A stretch of 48,336 nt of DNA from Bacteroidales bacterium (GCA_031286285.1 JAITUN010000022.1:1-48336), one strand, 5' to 3'; positions 1 through 7,322 are shown, counted from the stretch's first letter. A program made the numbers and translations. The notes: a model not told the origin generated them from the sequence alone.

Positions 1-9
1 ATAATGATT

Positions 10-570
10 TTATTTTTCGGCTGATTTACCGGCTTTTTTACGTACAATTTCACCCACAAAGCGGATCCCTTTTCCTTTGTAAGGTTCAGGTTTACGGTAT
101 GAGCGAATTTTATTGGCTACTTGTCCCAAGAGTTGTTTGTCAATACCGCGCAAAATGATAAGAGGGCTCTTCCCTTTTTCGCTAATAGTTTCAACGGTGA
201 TTTCGGGGCAAAGTTCAAAAACGATGTTGTGAGAATATCCCAAACTCATTTCTAAGATGTTACCGGGTTTTGCTTCGGCTTTGTATCCCACACCCACTAA
301 TTCCTGTTTAATTTCAAAACCATCGGAAACTCCTTTTATCATATTGGCAAGCAACGCTCTGTAAAGACCGTGCATTGCTCTGTGGCGTTTTTGTTCGGTA
401 GGACGAGCGAGGGTCAATTTACCATCTTCTATAGTAAACGTGATGTCGCCATCTACAAATTGTTTCAACTCGCCTTTCGGACCTTTCACGGTAACGATTT
501 GGCTTTTTTCATCTCTTGTAATCGCTACGCTTTGTGGCAGCGCAATGGGTAATTTTCCTATTCTTGACAT
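10..570 (-). CDS. rplF: Ribosomal protein L6 (uL6)
   Basis: This is large-subunit protein L6, which binds 23S rRNA near the factor-binding site. The 186 residues match the usual family length. Two L6-type folds are expected at about residues 11-82 and 90-165. The conserved C-terminal motif KPEPYKGKGIRF is present near residue 165, followed by a basic tail. The ATG start lies 15 bases after the rpsH stop, as expected within an spc-type operon. The stop is only nine bases from the window edge, so the next gene, normally rplR, lies outside. Identification is secure from sequence and gene order. Confidence 0.98.
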   Translation of the reverse strand: MSRIGKLPIALPQSVAITRDEKSQIVTVKGPKGELKQFVDGDITFTIEDGKLTLARPTEQKRHRAMHGLYRALLANMIKGVSDGFEIKQELVGVGYKAEAKPGNILEMSLGYSHNIVFELCPEITVETISEKGKSPLIILRGIDKQLLGQVANKIRSYRKPEPYKGKGIRFVGEIVRKKAGKSAEK

Positions 571-585
571 AACAATTTCCTCCTA

Positions 586-984
586 TTAACTAACATAACA
601 AATTACTTCGCCGCCCACATTTTGGGTTTTGGCTTCTTTATCGGTCATCATACCGCTTGAGGTAGAAACAATGGCGATCCCCAAACCGTTTAACACTGAA
701 GGCATCTCATCTACGCCCACATACTTACGGAGTCCGGGACGACTCACACGTTTTAGTGTATTAATTGCCGATTGTTTGGTACCGGGATGATATTTCAACG
801 CAATCTTAATGAGACCGGGGTGAACATCATCGATAAATTTATAATTCAGGATGTACCCTTTTTCATACAATATTTTGGTTATCTCTCTTTTTGTCTTAGA
901 GGTAGGAATCTCTACCACTTTATGATTTGCCGCAATGGCATTGCGCACGCGGGTCAAATAATCTGAAATCGGATCTGTATTCAT
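586..984 (-). CDS. rpsH: Ribosomal protein S8 (uS8)
   Basis: This is small-subunit protein S8, a primary binder of 16S rRNA. The 132 residues are full length. The family signature GIAIVSTSSGMMTDKEA is near the C-terminus, and the protein opens with the usual MNTDPISDYLTRVRNA. It is preceded by an unusually wide 64-base gap after rpsN that holds a hairpin and AATTCAAA-type repeats (annotated separately). In other bacteria S8 is a translational regulator of the spc operon; nothing here shows directly whether that holds in this organism. Confidence 0.98.
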   Translation of the reverse strand: MNTDPISDYLTRVRNAIAANHKVVEIPTSKTKREITKILYEKGYILNYKFIDDVHPGLIKIALKYHPGTKQSAINTLKRVSRPGLRKYVGVDEMPSVLNGLGIAIVSTSSGMMTDKEAKTQNVGGEVICYVS

Positions 985-990
985 TTCTAT

Positions 991-1042
991 TAATTTTAAA
1001 TTTTGAATTTTGAATTTTTAAATTGGCGTGCTGACCACGCCA
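991..1042 (-). promoter_or_regulatory. Stem-loop plus AATTCAAA repeats in the rpsN-rpsH gap
   Basis: Read on the minus strand, a 7-bp perfect stem TGGCGTG / CACGCCA (1024-1042) with a five-base loop follows the rpsN stop. It is followed by an A/T tract with the repeat AATTCAAA in imperfect copies (991-1024), then the rpsH start. There is no U-run long enough for a classical terminator. It could be a processing site, a partial attenuator, a translational control site for rpsH, or a repeat insertion with no function. Confidence 0.5.
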
Positions 1043-1048
1043 TTACTA

Positions 1049-1348
1049 TTACCAGCTGGCTTTTCTAACCCCCGGGATTAGTCCTTGGTTTGCCATCTCT
1101 CTAAAGTTGATACGGGAGATTCCGAATTGGCGGATAAAGCCTTTCGGACGTCCGGTGAGTTTGCAACGGTTGTGCAAACGAATAGGATTAGAGTTGGGAG
1201 GTAATTTTTGTAACGCAATAATTGCAGCCTCTTTGGCTTCGTAATCATTGCCATTGATAATCTTCTTCAACTCTGCACGTTTTGCAGCGTATTTGGCAAT
1301 CAATTTTGCTCTCTTAACTTCTTTTGCTTTTAAAGATTCTTTTGCCAT
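1049..1348 (-). CDS. rpsN: Ribosomal protein S14 (uS14), zinc-free type
   Basis: This is small-subunit protein S14 at 99 residues. It carries the family motif [19 protein letters not shown] in the C-terminal third. It lacks the pair of CxxC zinc motifs of short S14, and its length fits the long, zinc-independent class. The ATG lies four bases downstream of the rplE stop, so translation is probably coupled. The order rplX-rplE-rpsN-rpsH-rplF is the normal spc order. Confidence 0.97.
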   Translation of the reverse strand: MAKESLKAKEVKRAKLIAKYAAKRAELKKIINGNDYEAKEAAIIALQKLPPNSNPIRLHNRCKLTGRPKGFIRQFGISRINFREMANQGLIPGVRKASW

Positions 1349-1351
1349 AAC

Positions 1352-1906
1352 TTATTTTTGGTTTTTAAAGGGTAATCCAAATTCTTTTAATAATGCTAAA
1401 CACTCTTTGTCGTTGCGTGCTGTGGTAACAAATGTAATATCCATTCCGTTTATTTTTGCCACTTTGTCAATGTCAATTTCTGGGAATATAATCTGTTCCG
1501 GCACGCCTAAGGTATAGTTTCCTCTGCCGTCAAACCCTTTATCGCTGATCCCTCTAAAGTCACGGATACGTGGAATAGAAACGGAAATCAGTCTGTCTAA
1601 AAATTCATACATTCTATCTCCGCGAAGGGTAACGCGCACTCCAATAGGCATTCCGCGACGCAATTTGAAGTTAGAAACATCTTTTTTTGACTTAGTAGCT
1701 ACTGCTTTTTGACCTGCGATGAGGGTCATTTCGTTCACTCCCACGTCAATCAGCTTCTTATCAGCAATACCAAACTTACCCAGTCCTTGGTTTAAGCAAA
1801 TCTTCTTTAATTTAGGCACTCTCATCACAGAAGTGAATCCAAACTGTTCCTTAATAACCGGAACGACCTCTTTGTTGAATTTATCTTTAAATCTAGGTGT
1901 ATACAT
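1352..1906 (-). CDS. rplE: Ribosomal protein L5 (uL5)
   Basis: This is large-subunit protein L5, which binds 5S rRNA and contacts the P-site tRNA. The 184 residues are full length, with the conserved N-terminal stretch around [18 protein letters not shown] (residues 28-45) and the central [13 protein letters not shown]. The start codon overlaps the end of rplX by one base, so the two are very probably translationally coupled. Confidence 0.98.
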   Translation of the reverse strand: MYTPRFKDKFNKEVVPVIKEQFGFTSVMRVPKLKKICLNQGLGKFGIADKKLIDVGVNEMTLIAGQKAVATKSKKDVSNFKLRRGMPIGVRVTLRGDRMYEFLDRLISVSIPRIRDFRGISDKGFDGRGNYTLGVPEQIIFPEIDIDKVAKINGMDITFVTTARNDKECLALLKEFGLPFKNQK

Positions 1907-2238
1907 TACTTGATCTCCTCTCCTGTTTTCTTAGAATAACGAATTAATTTTGGTTTTGCGCCCGATTTTTTGGGTTCGCCTAATCTACGTCCTATTCGCG
2001 TAGCGTTTCCTTTGTTGTCAACCACCATAAGGTTGGAGATGTGGATAGGAGCTTCTTTTTTCACGATGCCTCCTTTCGGGGTTTTGGCATTGGCTTTGGT
2101 ATGTTTCGACACCATGTTCACTCCTTCGACCAATGCGCGGTATTTGTCCACGATTACTTCGAGCACTTTTCCATTTTGCCCCTTAGAATCGCCGGCAATC
2201 ACCTTTACATTGTCGCCTTTCTTAATGTGAATTTTCAT
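1906..2238 (-). CDS. rplX: Ribosomal protein L24 (uL24), first gene of this operon
   Basis: This is large-subunit protein L24, an assembly-initiating protein that binds the 5' end of 23S rRNA. The 110 residues contain an N-terminal KOW motif ([19 protein letters not shown], residues 7-25) and a basic tail. In most bacteria rplN lies directly upstream. Here the upstream neighbour is an unrelated ABC-F gene 164 bases away, and a strong promoter-like sequence lies about 80 bases upstream. rplX therefore appears to open its own transcription unit. Confidence 0.98.
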   Translation of the reverse strand: MKIHIKKGDNVKVIAGDSKGQNGKVLEVIVDKYRALVEGVNMVSKHTKANAKTPKGGIVKKEAPIHISNLMVVDNKGNATRIGRRLGEPKKSGAKPKLIRYSKKTGEEIK

Positions 2239-2297
2239 TTTTTCTTTTGTTTTTTGTTAATAATCAATTGGTCTTTGTCAATTGTACAATAAAATAA

Positions 2298-2327
2298 CCC
2301 CCATTTTTTTGGGGGTGCAAAAATATA
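2298..2327 (-). promoter_or_regulatory. rplX promoter -7 box with start-site hairpin
   Basis: On the minus strand the -7 box TATATTTTTGC (2317-2327) matches the Bacteroidota consensus TAnnTTTG. One base later comes the perfect hairpin CCCCC-AAAAAAAT-GGGGG (2298-2315), which falls where transcription should begin. The 11-base box and the C/A/G hairpin design recur upstream of rpsT. No clear -33 TTTG was seen. The start site is inferred from spacing. Confidence 0.7.
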
Positions 2328-2402
2328 TTTTTTTTGTTATGATTATTTTAGAGATGTTTTTTTTTAAAACAATGTAGAAAAAAAGAATGAAATATGAAGA
2401 TT

Positions 2403-4331
2403 TTACCCTCTTTCACTCAACTCCACCCATCTCGTTGTTTTTTTTTCACTCTCATCCAAGAGTCTTTTGTAAGAAGCACTCCATTCGTTTAGTTCTTTCG
2501 CAGTACCGGTGCCGCTATTCATCTTTTGTAGTAGCACCTCTTTTTCTTGATCGAGTTTTGAAATATCAATTTCCAACTGTTCTAATTCTTTGTATTCTTT
2601 CCATGAGAGCTTTTGTAATTGTTGCTTATTTGCTGCTTCCGTCGCTTGGGGGAGAAAATTATCCTGGTTTAGTTCTGTTTCATAGCTGCCAACTGACACT
2701 TTCTCCCTTTCTACTTTCTGCTTTCTCTTTTCTGCCTTCTGCTTCTCTAATCGATACTCCGTATAATTACCGTAAAAATCTTTCACCTTGCCGTTTCCTT
2801 CAAACACAAACAGGTGATCCACCAATTTGTTCATAAACCACCGGTCGTGCGAAACCACCAAAATACACCCCTGATAATGTGTAAGAAAATCTTCCAACAG
2901 ATTCAAAGTATCAATGTCAAAATCGTTGGTGGGTTCGTCTAGGATGAGGAAATTAGGATTTTTTAAGAGGGTGATGAGGAGACTGAGTTTTCGTTTTTCG
3001 CCGCCGCTTAAATCTTCGTAATAGGTGTATTGTTGTTCATATTTGAACCCGAAATAGTTCAGAAACTGTGATGCACCCACAAAGTTTCCGCTTTCTAATC
3101 GAACCACCTCGGCGTGTTCTTTTACGAGGTCTATCACACGTTTGTTGCCTTTTACCGGCAGCCCGTCTTGAGCAAAATATCCGAATTGGATGGTTTGTCC
3201 GGGGACAATTCTACCTGCATTGGGCAGTATTTCGCCCACAAGCAATTTTAATAAGGTAGTTTTTCCGGTTCCATTTTTGCCCACAATTCCACATTTTTCT
3301 CCCTTTTTAAAAGTGTAAGAAAAATCATCCAAAAGCAGTTTATCTGGATATGAAAAATCGAGGTTGTTAATTTCCAATATTTTATTTCCGATCCGTTCGG
3401 TACGCACGTGAAAAGCATCGGCTTGTTTTTCCACCTTACGCGTGGCGTTCTCTTTCAACTCTTCAAAGGCATTGATACGCGCTTTGGCTTTGGTAGTTCG
3501 CGCACAAGGAGAAGTATGCACCCACTCTAACTCCGTGCGATACAACTGCTTAATCTTTTCTAATTCAGCCGTTTCGTTGGCAATTCGTTCCGCCTTTTTC
3601 TCCAAATAATAGCCATATTTGCCTTTGTACTGGTAAAGTTTTTGATTGTCTATTTCAATAATATTGTTACACACTTGATCTAAAAAATAGCGGTCGTGGG
3701 TAACCATTAAAAGTGTTGTGTTTGAAGTAGAAAGATACTCTTCCAACCATTCAATCATATCAATATCCAAATGGTTGGTAGGTTCATCCAAAATCAGCAG
3801 GTCTGTATCCGCGATGAGTGTTTTGGCAAGTGCAGTTTTCTTGCGCTGCCCGCCGGACAATTCACTAATATTCTTAAAAATATCATCAATACCGAAACGG
3901 GAAAGGATCTCTTTTACCCTGCTTTCCAAGTCCCAGGCATACAAACGTTCCATCTCATTTAAGGCGTGTTCAAATCGTGTCAGATTTTCAGGCGTTTCTT
4001 GTCGTTTCATGAGCAACAAAGCCGTTTCATATTCTTTAACCACTTTAATAACCGGCGAATTGGAATCGAAAATCACATCTATCACAGAATAATTGTTTGA
4101 TACTGTTTCTAATTGCGGCAAGTACGAAACTGTGATATCATTTCGCAAGGTTACCTTTCCCGAATCGGGAGTATCCAAATCGGCAATGATATTGAGGAGT
4201 GAAGATTTTCCTGCACCGTTTTTGGCAATCAGTGCCGTTTTTTGTCCCTTCTCAATCCCAAAAGTAATATCCTCGAAAAGTAACTTTTCGCCAAAGGATT
4301 TTGTAAGTTTTTCGACTGTAAGGAAGTTCAA
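2403..4331 (-). CDS. ABC-F family ATPase, Uup-like
   Basis: This is a soluble twin-ATPase of the ABC-F family, whose members act on ribosomes rather than in membranes; Uup-type members are tied to ribosome assembly or rescue. The first nucleotide domain has Walker A AKNGAGKSS (residues 36-44), LSGGQ (158-162) and LLILDEPTNHLD (178-189). The second has GKNGTGKTT, LSGGEKRKLSL and FLILDEPTNDFD. The last 100 residues form a charged coiled coil (LSWKEYKELEQLE), as in Uup. The start is TTG: an in-frame stop lies three codons upstream and no early ATG exists. The linker before the coiled coil (DNA about 2690-2755) is written in pyrimidine simple repeats and is probably expendable. The exact subfamily is inferred. 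Confidence 0.95.
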   Translation of the reverse strand: MNFLTVEKLTKSFGEKLLFEDITFGIEKGQKTALIAKNGAGKSSLLNIIADLDTPDSGKVTLRNDITVSYLPQLETVSNNYSVIDVIFDSNSPVIKVVKEYETALLLMKRQETPENLTRFEHALNEMERLYAWDLESRVKEILSRFGIDDIFKNISELSGGQRKKTALAKTLIADTDLLILDEPTNHLDIDMIEWLEEYLSTSNTTLLMVTHDRYFLDQVCNNIIEIDNQKLYQYKGKYGYYLEKKAERIANETAELEKIKQLYRTELEWVHTSPCARTTKAKARINAFEELKENATRKVEKQADAFHVRTERIGNKILEINNLDFSYPDKLLLDDFSYTFKKGEKCGIVGKNGTGKTTLLKLLVGEILPNAGRIVPGQTIQFGYFAQDGLPVKGNKRVIDLVKEHAEVVRLESGNFVGASQFLNYFGFKYEQQYTYYEDLSGGEKRKLSLLITLLKNPNFLILDEPTNDFDIDTLNLLEDFLTHYQGCILVVSHDRWFMNKLVDHLFVFEGNGKVKDFYGNYTEYRLEKQKAEKRKQKVEREKVSVGSYETELNQDNFLPQATEAANKQQLQKLSWKEYKELEQLEIDISKLDQEKEVLLQKMNSGTGTAKELNEWSASYKRLLDESEKKTTRWVELSERG

Positions 4332-4482
4332 TAATGGTTAGTAATTAATGGTTAATGGTTAATGGTTAAGATTTCTCTCTTCGCTCAAAATGACTCCTCC
4401 AATCCTTCAGTCCTTCAATCCTTCTTACATCTAACTTCATACTTCTGACTTCTAACTTCATACTTCTGACTTCTAACTTCTA
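4332..4482. repeat. Mosaic of short simple repeats between the ABC-F gene and rnhA
   Basis: This 150-base gap is almost entirely simple sequence. It has TTAATGG-type copies (4336-4369), a TCGCTCAAAATGAC-like unit, a run of CAATCCTTCAGTCCTT copies, then alternating CTTCTGACTTCTAACTTCATA units (about 4430-4480). The last unit runs into the rnhA stop codon (TAG on the minus strand, 4480-4482). The ABC-F start codon touches the other edge. No promoter box for the ABC-F gene is recognisable inside it. Confidence 0.8.
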
Positions 4483-5109
4483 CTTTCTCCCGAAGTCCGC
4501 CGGTATCTCCCCCCATTTAGTAGTATTCCATTTAATAATCGGTGTTTTGAAGGAATTATTTTGCAGCCATTGCTCAGCACGTATCAGCAAGTCGAAAAGT
4601 GTTTCATTCTCATCGGTGGGTAATACTATGGATTTATGTTTTTTGTTTCTCACCCAGGCAATTGCCGTAATACTGTCGGAATAGATAGGGATGCTGATAT
4701 TTTTTTGTTTGAGCAGCGCCAGCCCATGCACCAATGCTAAAAACTCTCCGATATTGTTGCTGGCTTTGGGGAAGGGGCCTTGCTTAAACCACAACTCTTT
4801 GGTACCGGTGTGCACACCTTGGTATTCCATTTGTCCGGTAACCATATTACAGGCGGCATCAACGGAGAGGCTGTTCAAAACCGGATGTTCTCCAGAAAAA
4901 TTAACAAAACTGTTTTTTTGAGTTGTAGGATTTTTTTTGTAGTATTCTTTATATCCATCTAAAAGTGCTTTTTCTGCATCTGCTTTTGTTTCAAACGATT
5001 TGTATTTTGCGCCTTCAAAACCGCTCACTTGGGCATTGCAGTCGTCCCAATTATCAAAAACGCCGCACATACGCCCTTTCCATACTACGTAAAATTTATT
5101 CTTTGCCAT
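4480..5109 (-). CDS. rnhA: Ribonuclease HI with N-terminal viroplasmin domain
   Basis: This is RNase H1, which cleaves RNA in RNA:DNA hybrids such as primers and R-loops. Residues 1-50 form the small hybrid-binding viroplasmin domain (FYVVWKGRMCGVFDNWDDC). The RNase H fold follows from about residue 78. Likely catalytic acids are D84 (SVDAAC), E122 (NIGEFLAL), D145 (YSDSIT) and D205 (PADFGRK). At 209 residues it matches Bacteroidota homologues. Its ATG sits inside the last codons of the rpn gene (14-base overlap), so the two are probably cotranscribed. The stop codon lies in a repeat tract. Confidence 0.95.
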   Translation of the reverse strand: MAKNKFYVVWKGRMCGVFDNWDDCNAQVSGFEGAKYKSFETKADAEKALLDGYKEYYKKNPTTQKNSFVNFSGEHPVLNSLSVDAACNMVTGQMEYQGVHTGTKELWFKQGPFPKASNNIGEFLALVHGLALLKQKNISIPIYSDSITAIAWVRNKKHKSIVLPTDENETLFDLLIRAEQWLQNNSFKTPIIKWNTTKWGEIPADFGRK

Positions 5110-6211
5110 TAATTACAGAATCAGGAATTACAGAATCAATTTGTTTTTTTATAATCTCTTTTATTTCTTCAATCTTTAACTCTGTAATGGTTGATATTAT
5201 TTCCAACGACAATCCTGCATTAAAACTATTAATAACCAGACTTTTACTTTCAGCTATTTTTCCTTCTTTGATCCCTTCTTTGATCCCTTCTTTGATCCCT
5301 TCTTTGATCCCTTCTTTCATCCCTTCTTTCATCCCTTCTTTCATCCCTTCTTTCATCCCTTTCTTATACCCTTTTCTTATCCCTTGAATTTCTCCTTTTT
5401 CTAACCCTATATTTGTCGCTCTTGTTATTGCAGTATCAAAACAATTTTTCCAATCTCTTCTTATCTTAATATTTTCCACATATTGTAAATATTCTTTTTG
5501 AGATAATTTGGCTATTTCCGCTGCCTCAAATAACTTTTCAAAAATATATTCTCTTAATTCATCCGGTTGATTATCTAAAAGTTTTAGATTTTTTAGTACA
5601 TACATCCATTTTTCAAAACGGGTGTTCAATTCATGTAATTCTTTGTTAAACTTGGGCATGGCCAAGTAAATAAAAGTCAATTTATCATAAAAAACCGTAT
5701 GTGTTTCAATATCTGATAATTTTACGATATAACGATATTTGTCAGGTTCTTGTTCGTCCTCTTCAAAAACAAACCCAAGAATAGCAATAACATATACTGC
5801 TTTTAGTTCGTAATTCCAATAATCTCCTTTAGGGGCTTGTTCAACAATTGGAAAAGTAGAATAATATACTGTTCTGTCTTTAAAAAAAATTTGATCAGTT
5901 TTTTGAAGTTCTACAATAAATTTTTCTCCTGTTTCATTTTCGCAATAAATATCAAATATTGCTTTGCGTGAATTTTCAGAAAATCCTAATTGTTCTGATT
6001 GAAGGTAGGAAATAGAAACAATTCTGCCTTGTTCCTCGTATAGAAGTTCATTCAGAAAATCAAGTAACAGTTCCTTATTACATTCTTGCCCAAACAATTT
6101 CTTAAACCCGAAATCAGTAAAGGGATTAATATATTTTTGATAAATTTTCTCGTAGAACATTTTTTTGTTTTTTTTAGTGTGATTAGGTTTTCGAGTTTTT
6201 TGAGATTTCAT
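5096..6211 (-). CDS. Rpn/PD-(D/E)XK nuclease family protein with 12-bp repeat array
   Basis: This protein belongs to the Rpn family (PDDEXK type), often labelled 'transposase'. E. coli Rpn members are DNA endonucleases that promote recA-independent recombination and have been linked to toxicity and phage defence. The family opening NPFTDFGFKKLFG is at residues 29-41, and nuclease residues are likely D87 (FDIYC) and E101-x-Q103 (VELQK). Residues 285-316 are eight tandem tetrapeptides: four GMKE, then four GIKE. A 55-residue tail follows. The ATG at 6160 (residue 18) would also fit family N-termini. The tail includes a 15-bp direct repeat (ATTACAGAATCAGGA-type, 5111-5140). No inverted repeats mark it as an insertion sequence. 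Role here is inferred. Confidence 0.88.
   Translation of the reverse strand: MKSQKTRKPNHTKKNKKMFYEKIYQKYINPFTDFGFKKLFGQECNKELLLDFLNELLYEEQGRIVSISYLQSEQLGFSENSRKAIFDIYCENETGEKFIVELQKTDQIFFKDRTVYYSTFPIVEQAPKGDYWNYELKAVYVIAILGFVFEEDEQEPDKYRYIVKLSDIETHTVFYDKLTFIYLAMPKFNKELHELNTRFEKWMYVLKNLKLLDNQPDELREYIFEKLFEAAEIAKLSQKEYLQYVENIKIRRDWKNCFDTAITRATNIGLEKGEIQGIRKGYKKGMKEGMKEGMKEGMKEGIKEGIKEGIKEGIKEGKIAESKSLVINSFNAGLSLEIISTITELKIEEIKEIIKKQIDSVIPDSVINGKE
5264..5359 (-). repeat. In-frame 12-bp tandem array in the rpn gene
   Basis: There are eight contiguous 12-bp units (plus-strand form TTTSATCCCTTC) with no spacers. The four C-terminal-side units encode GIKE and the four others GMKE. Degenerate units (GIRK, GYKK) sit on the upstream side. 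The block structure suggests expansion by slippage or unequal recombination. Changes of whole units keep the reading frame and would alter only the length of a charged coil. Confidence 0.95.
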
Positions 6212-6247
6212 TTTTTAGTTAATTTAGTAATTATTAGTAATTTAGCA

Positions 6248-6296
6248 CTGCTTTTTATCGTTGATAACAACTTAGAAAAGCAGACGGCGAATATAC
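6248..6296 (-). promoter_or_regulatory. Putative rpn promoter and nested palindrome at the start site
   Basis: On the minus strand a weak -7-like box TATATTCG lies within 6286-6296. Immediately after it comes CTGCTTTT (6276-6283) pairing perfectly with AAAAGCAG (6248-6255). Inside this is a second perfect stem GTTG / CAAC around four bases (6260-6271). The structure would be the 5' end of the rpn mRNA, or a symmetrical protein-binding site. The box is imperfect, so the promoter call is weaker than the palindrome. Confidence 0.5.
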
Positions 6297-6343
6297 ACGA
6301 TATTCTTTCAAATTTTAAAAATAAAAAATTATTTCAATGAATT

Positions 6344-7252
6344 TTATTGATAAATCTCCAACTCATTTACCTCAATCAAGTATTCAGGATAATAAGAGAG
6401 TTTGGCTTTTCGTAACCCTTTTACATCAGCATCTTCCGCACGATTGATGTAAGTATATTTCTTCGAAATCTCTTGGGCAAATAATTTGTTTATCATCGAA
6501 TAAGCTCCTTTACAAGCTCTGTCCGCTTTTTCAAAAAGAACCAAAAAGGTATCTTTATTTAATGGAAACCCTATAGTAAAAGCCACTATTTTATCTTCAA
6601 CGAGTAATAAAATCCCTTGCAGATTAAGTTCAAAAAAATAGATAAAGGCTTCCTCTAAGGCTATGTTCTCTTTTGATAATGATGGTTCAATCTCATCATT
6701 ATTAGCATCCCATAGAGCATTAAAAAGTTTCACTTCATCAATATTTTCTTTAGTCATTGGCGCCCAATTCCAACTATTATTTTTGGTAAAGAAGTTGATT
6801 TGGTTTCTTTTGGGTTTTAATAGATGGCCTTCTAAAATCGCTAATTTTTTTGATAGATAAATGTATTCATAATCTCCTCTTACCGGCGATGTCCGAAACT
6901 GATATTCTGTTTTTTCGCAAAACTCTTCCGCCCATTGCAACAACAGAGGCGCAATATCATCGCAGAACTGGTAAAAGCGTACCGATTTTGAGGTACTTAA
7001 TGTTTCATAGGCAATTATATCAAGAATGGATAGCAAATTTCCTTCTCCCATTGGAAACATATAGTAATCCTCATTATTATGGGTGGCTTTAAGAATCAAA
7101 AAATTGTTACAGATAGCATATTGAAAATGACATACATTTCTGTAAAGAAAAAGTACTGCAAAGCTGTAATTCATTAACTGACAATCAAATTTCTTTGAGA
7201 ATGATGAGATAAGGGATTGGTCTTTAATATTAAGGGGGTGAAATTGGAGCAT
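6344..7252 (-). CDS. DUF2156 / phosphatidylglycerol lysyltransferase C-terminal-like protein
   Basis: This looks like a DUF2156-family protein, a GNAT-like double fold related to the catalytic half of lysyl-phosphatidylglycerol synthases. It has no membrane segments, so it is not a complete MprF. Family-like features are YYMFPMGEGN near residue 70, the EYIYLSKKLAILEGHLLKPKR stretch near residue 145, and VAFTIGFPL near residue 230. The true substrate is unknown. A TTG-initiated reading frame begins at 7276, but that TTG overlaps the predicted -7 box, so ATG 7252 (302 residues) is preferred. It stands alone, divergent from the BatE-like gene. Confidence 0.8.
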   Translation of the reverse strand: MLQFHPLNIKDQSLISSFSKKFDCQLMNYSFAVLFLYRNVCHFQYAICNNFLILKATHNNEDYYMFPMGEGNLLSILDIIAYETLSTSKSVRFYQFCDDIAPLLLQWAEEFCEKTEYQFRTSPVRGDYEYIYLSKKLAILEGHLLKPKRNQINFFTKNNSWNWAPMTKENIDEVKLFNALWDANNDEIEPSLSKENIALEEAFIYFFELNLQGILLLVEDKIVAFTIGFPLNKDTFLVLFEKADRACKGAYSMINKLFAQEISKKYTYINRAEDADVKGLRKAKLSYYPEYLIEVNELEIYQ

Positions 7253-7272
7253 TACATTCTGTAAAAAAGTTT

Positions 7273-7281
7273 GCAAAAATA
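7273..7281 (-). promoter_or_regulatory. -7 box for the DUF2156 gene
   Basis: TATTTTTGC on the minus strand matches TAnnTTTG and lies about 20 bases upstream of ATG 7252. It decides the start choice, because the alternative TTG at 7276 is inside the box. Confidence 0.6.
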
Positions 7282-7314
7282 ATATTTAAAGAATTCAACG
7301 TTAGTATAAAAATT

Positions 7315-7322
7315 TATTTTTG
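7315..7322 (+). promoter_or_regulatory. -7 box for the BatE-like gene
   Basis: TATTTTTG lies nine bases before the ATG at 7332. If transcription starts at the usual 5-8 bases downstream, the mRNA would be almost leaderless. It is divergent from the DUF2156 box, with about 33 bases between the two. Confidence 0.55.

Noticed and set aside
2387-2836. Plus-strand open frame of 149 codons opposite the ABC-F gene
   Set aside because: It is antisense to a well-supported ATPase, has no family features, and reflects low stop density in pyrimidine repeats.
5264-5359. CRISPR array
   Set aside because: The 12-bp units are contiguous with no spacers, and they are translated in frame.
5096-6211. Calling the Rpn gene a transposase or insertion sequence
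   Set aside because: The family is often labelled transposase, but there are no terminal inverted repeats, target duplications or second transposition gene.
7253-7276. Longer N-terminus for the DUF2156 protein from TTG 7276
   Set aside because: The TTG lies in the predicted -7 box, and the added residues do not resemble the family start.
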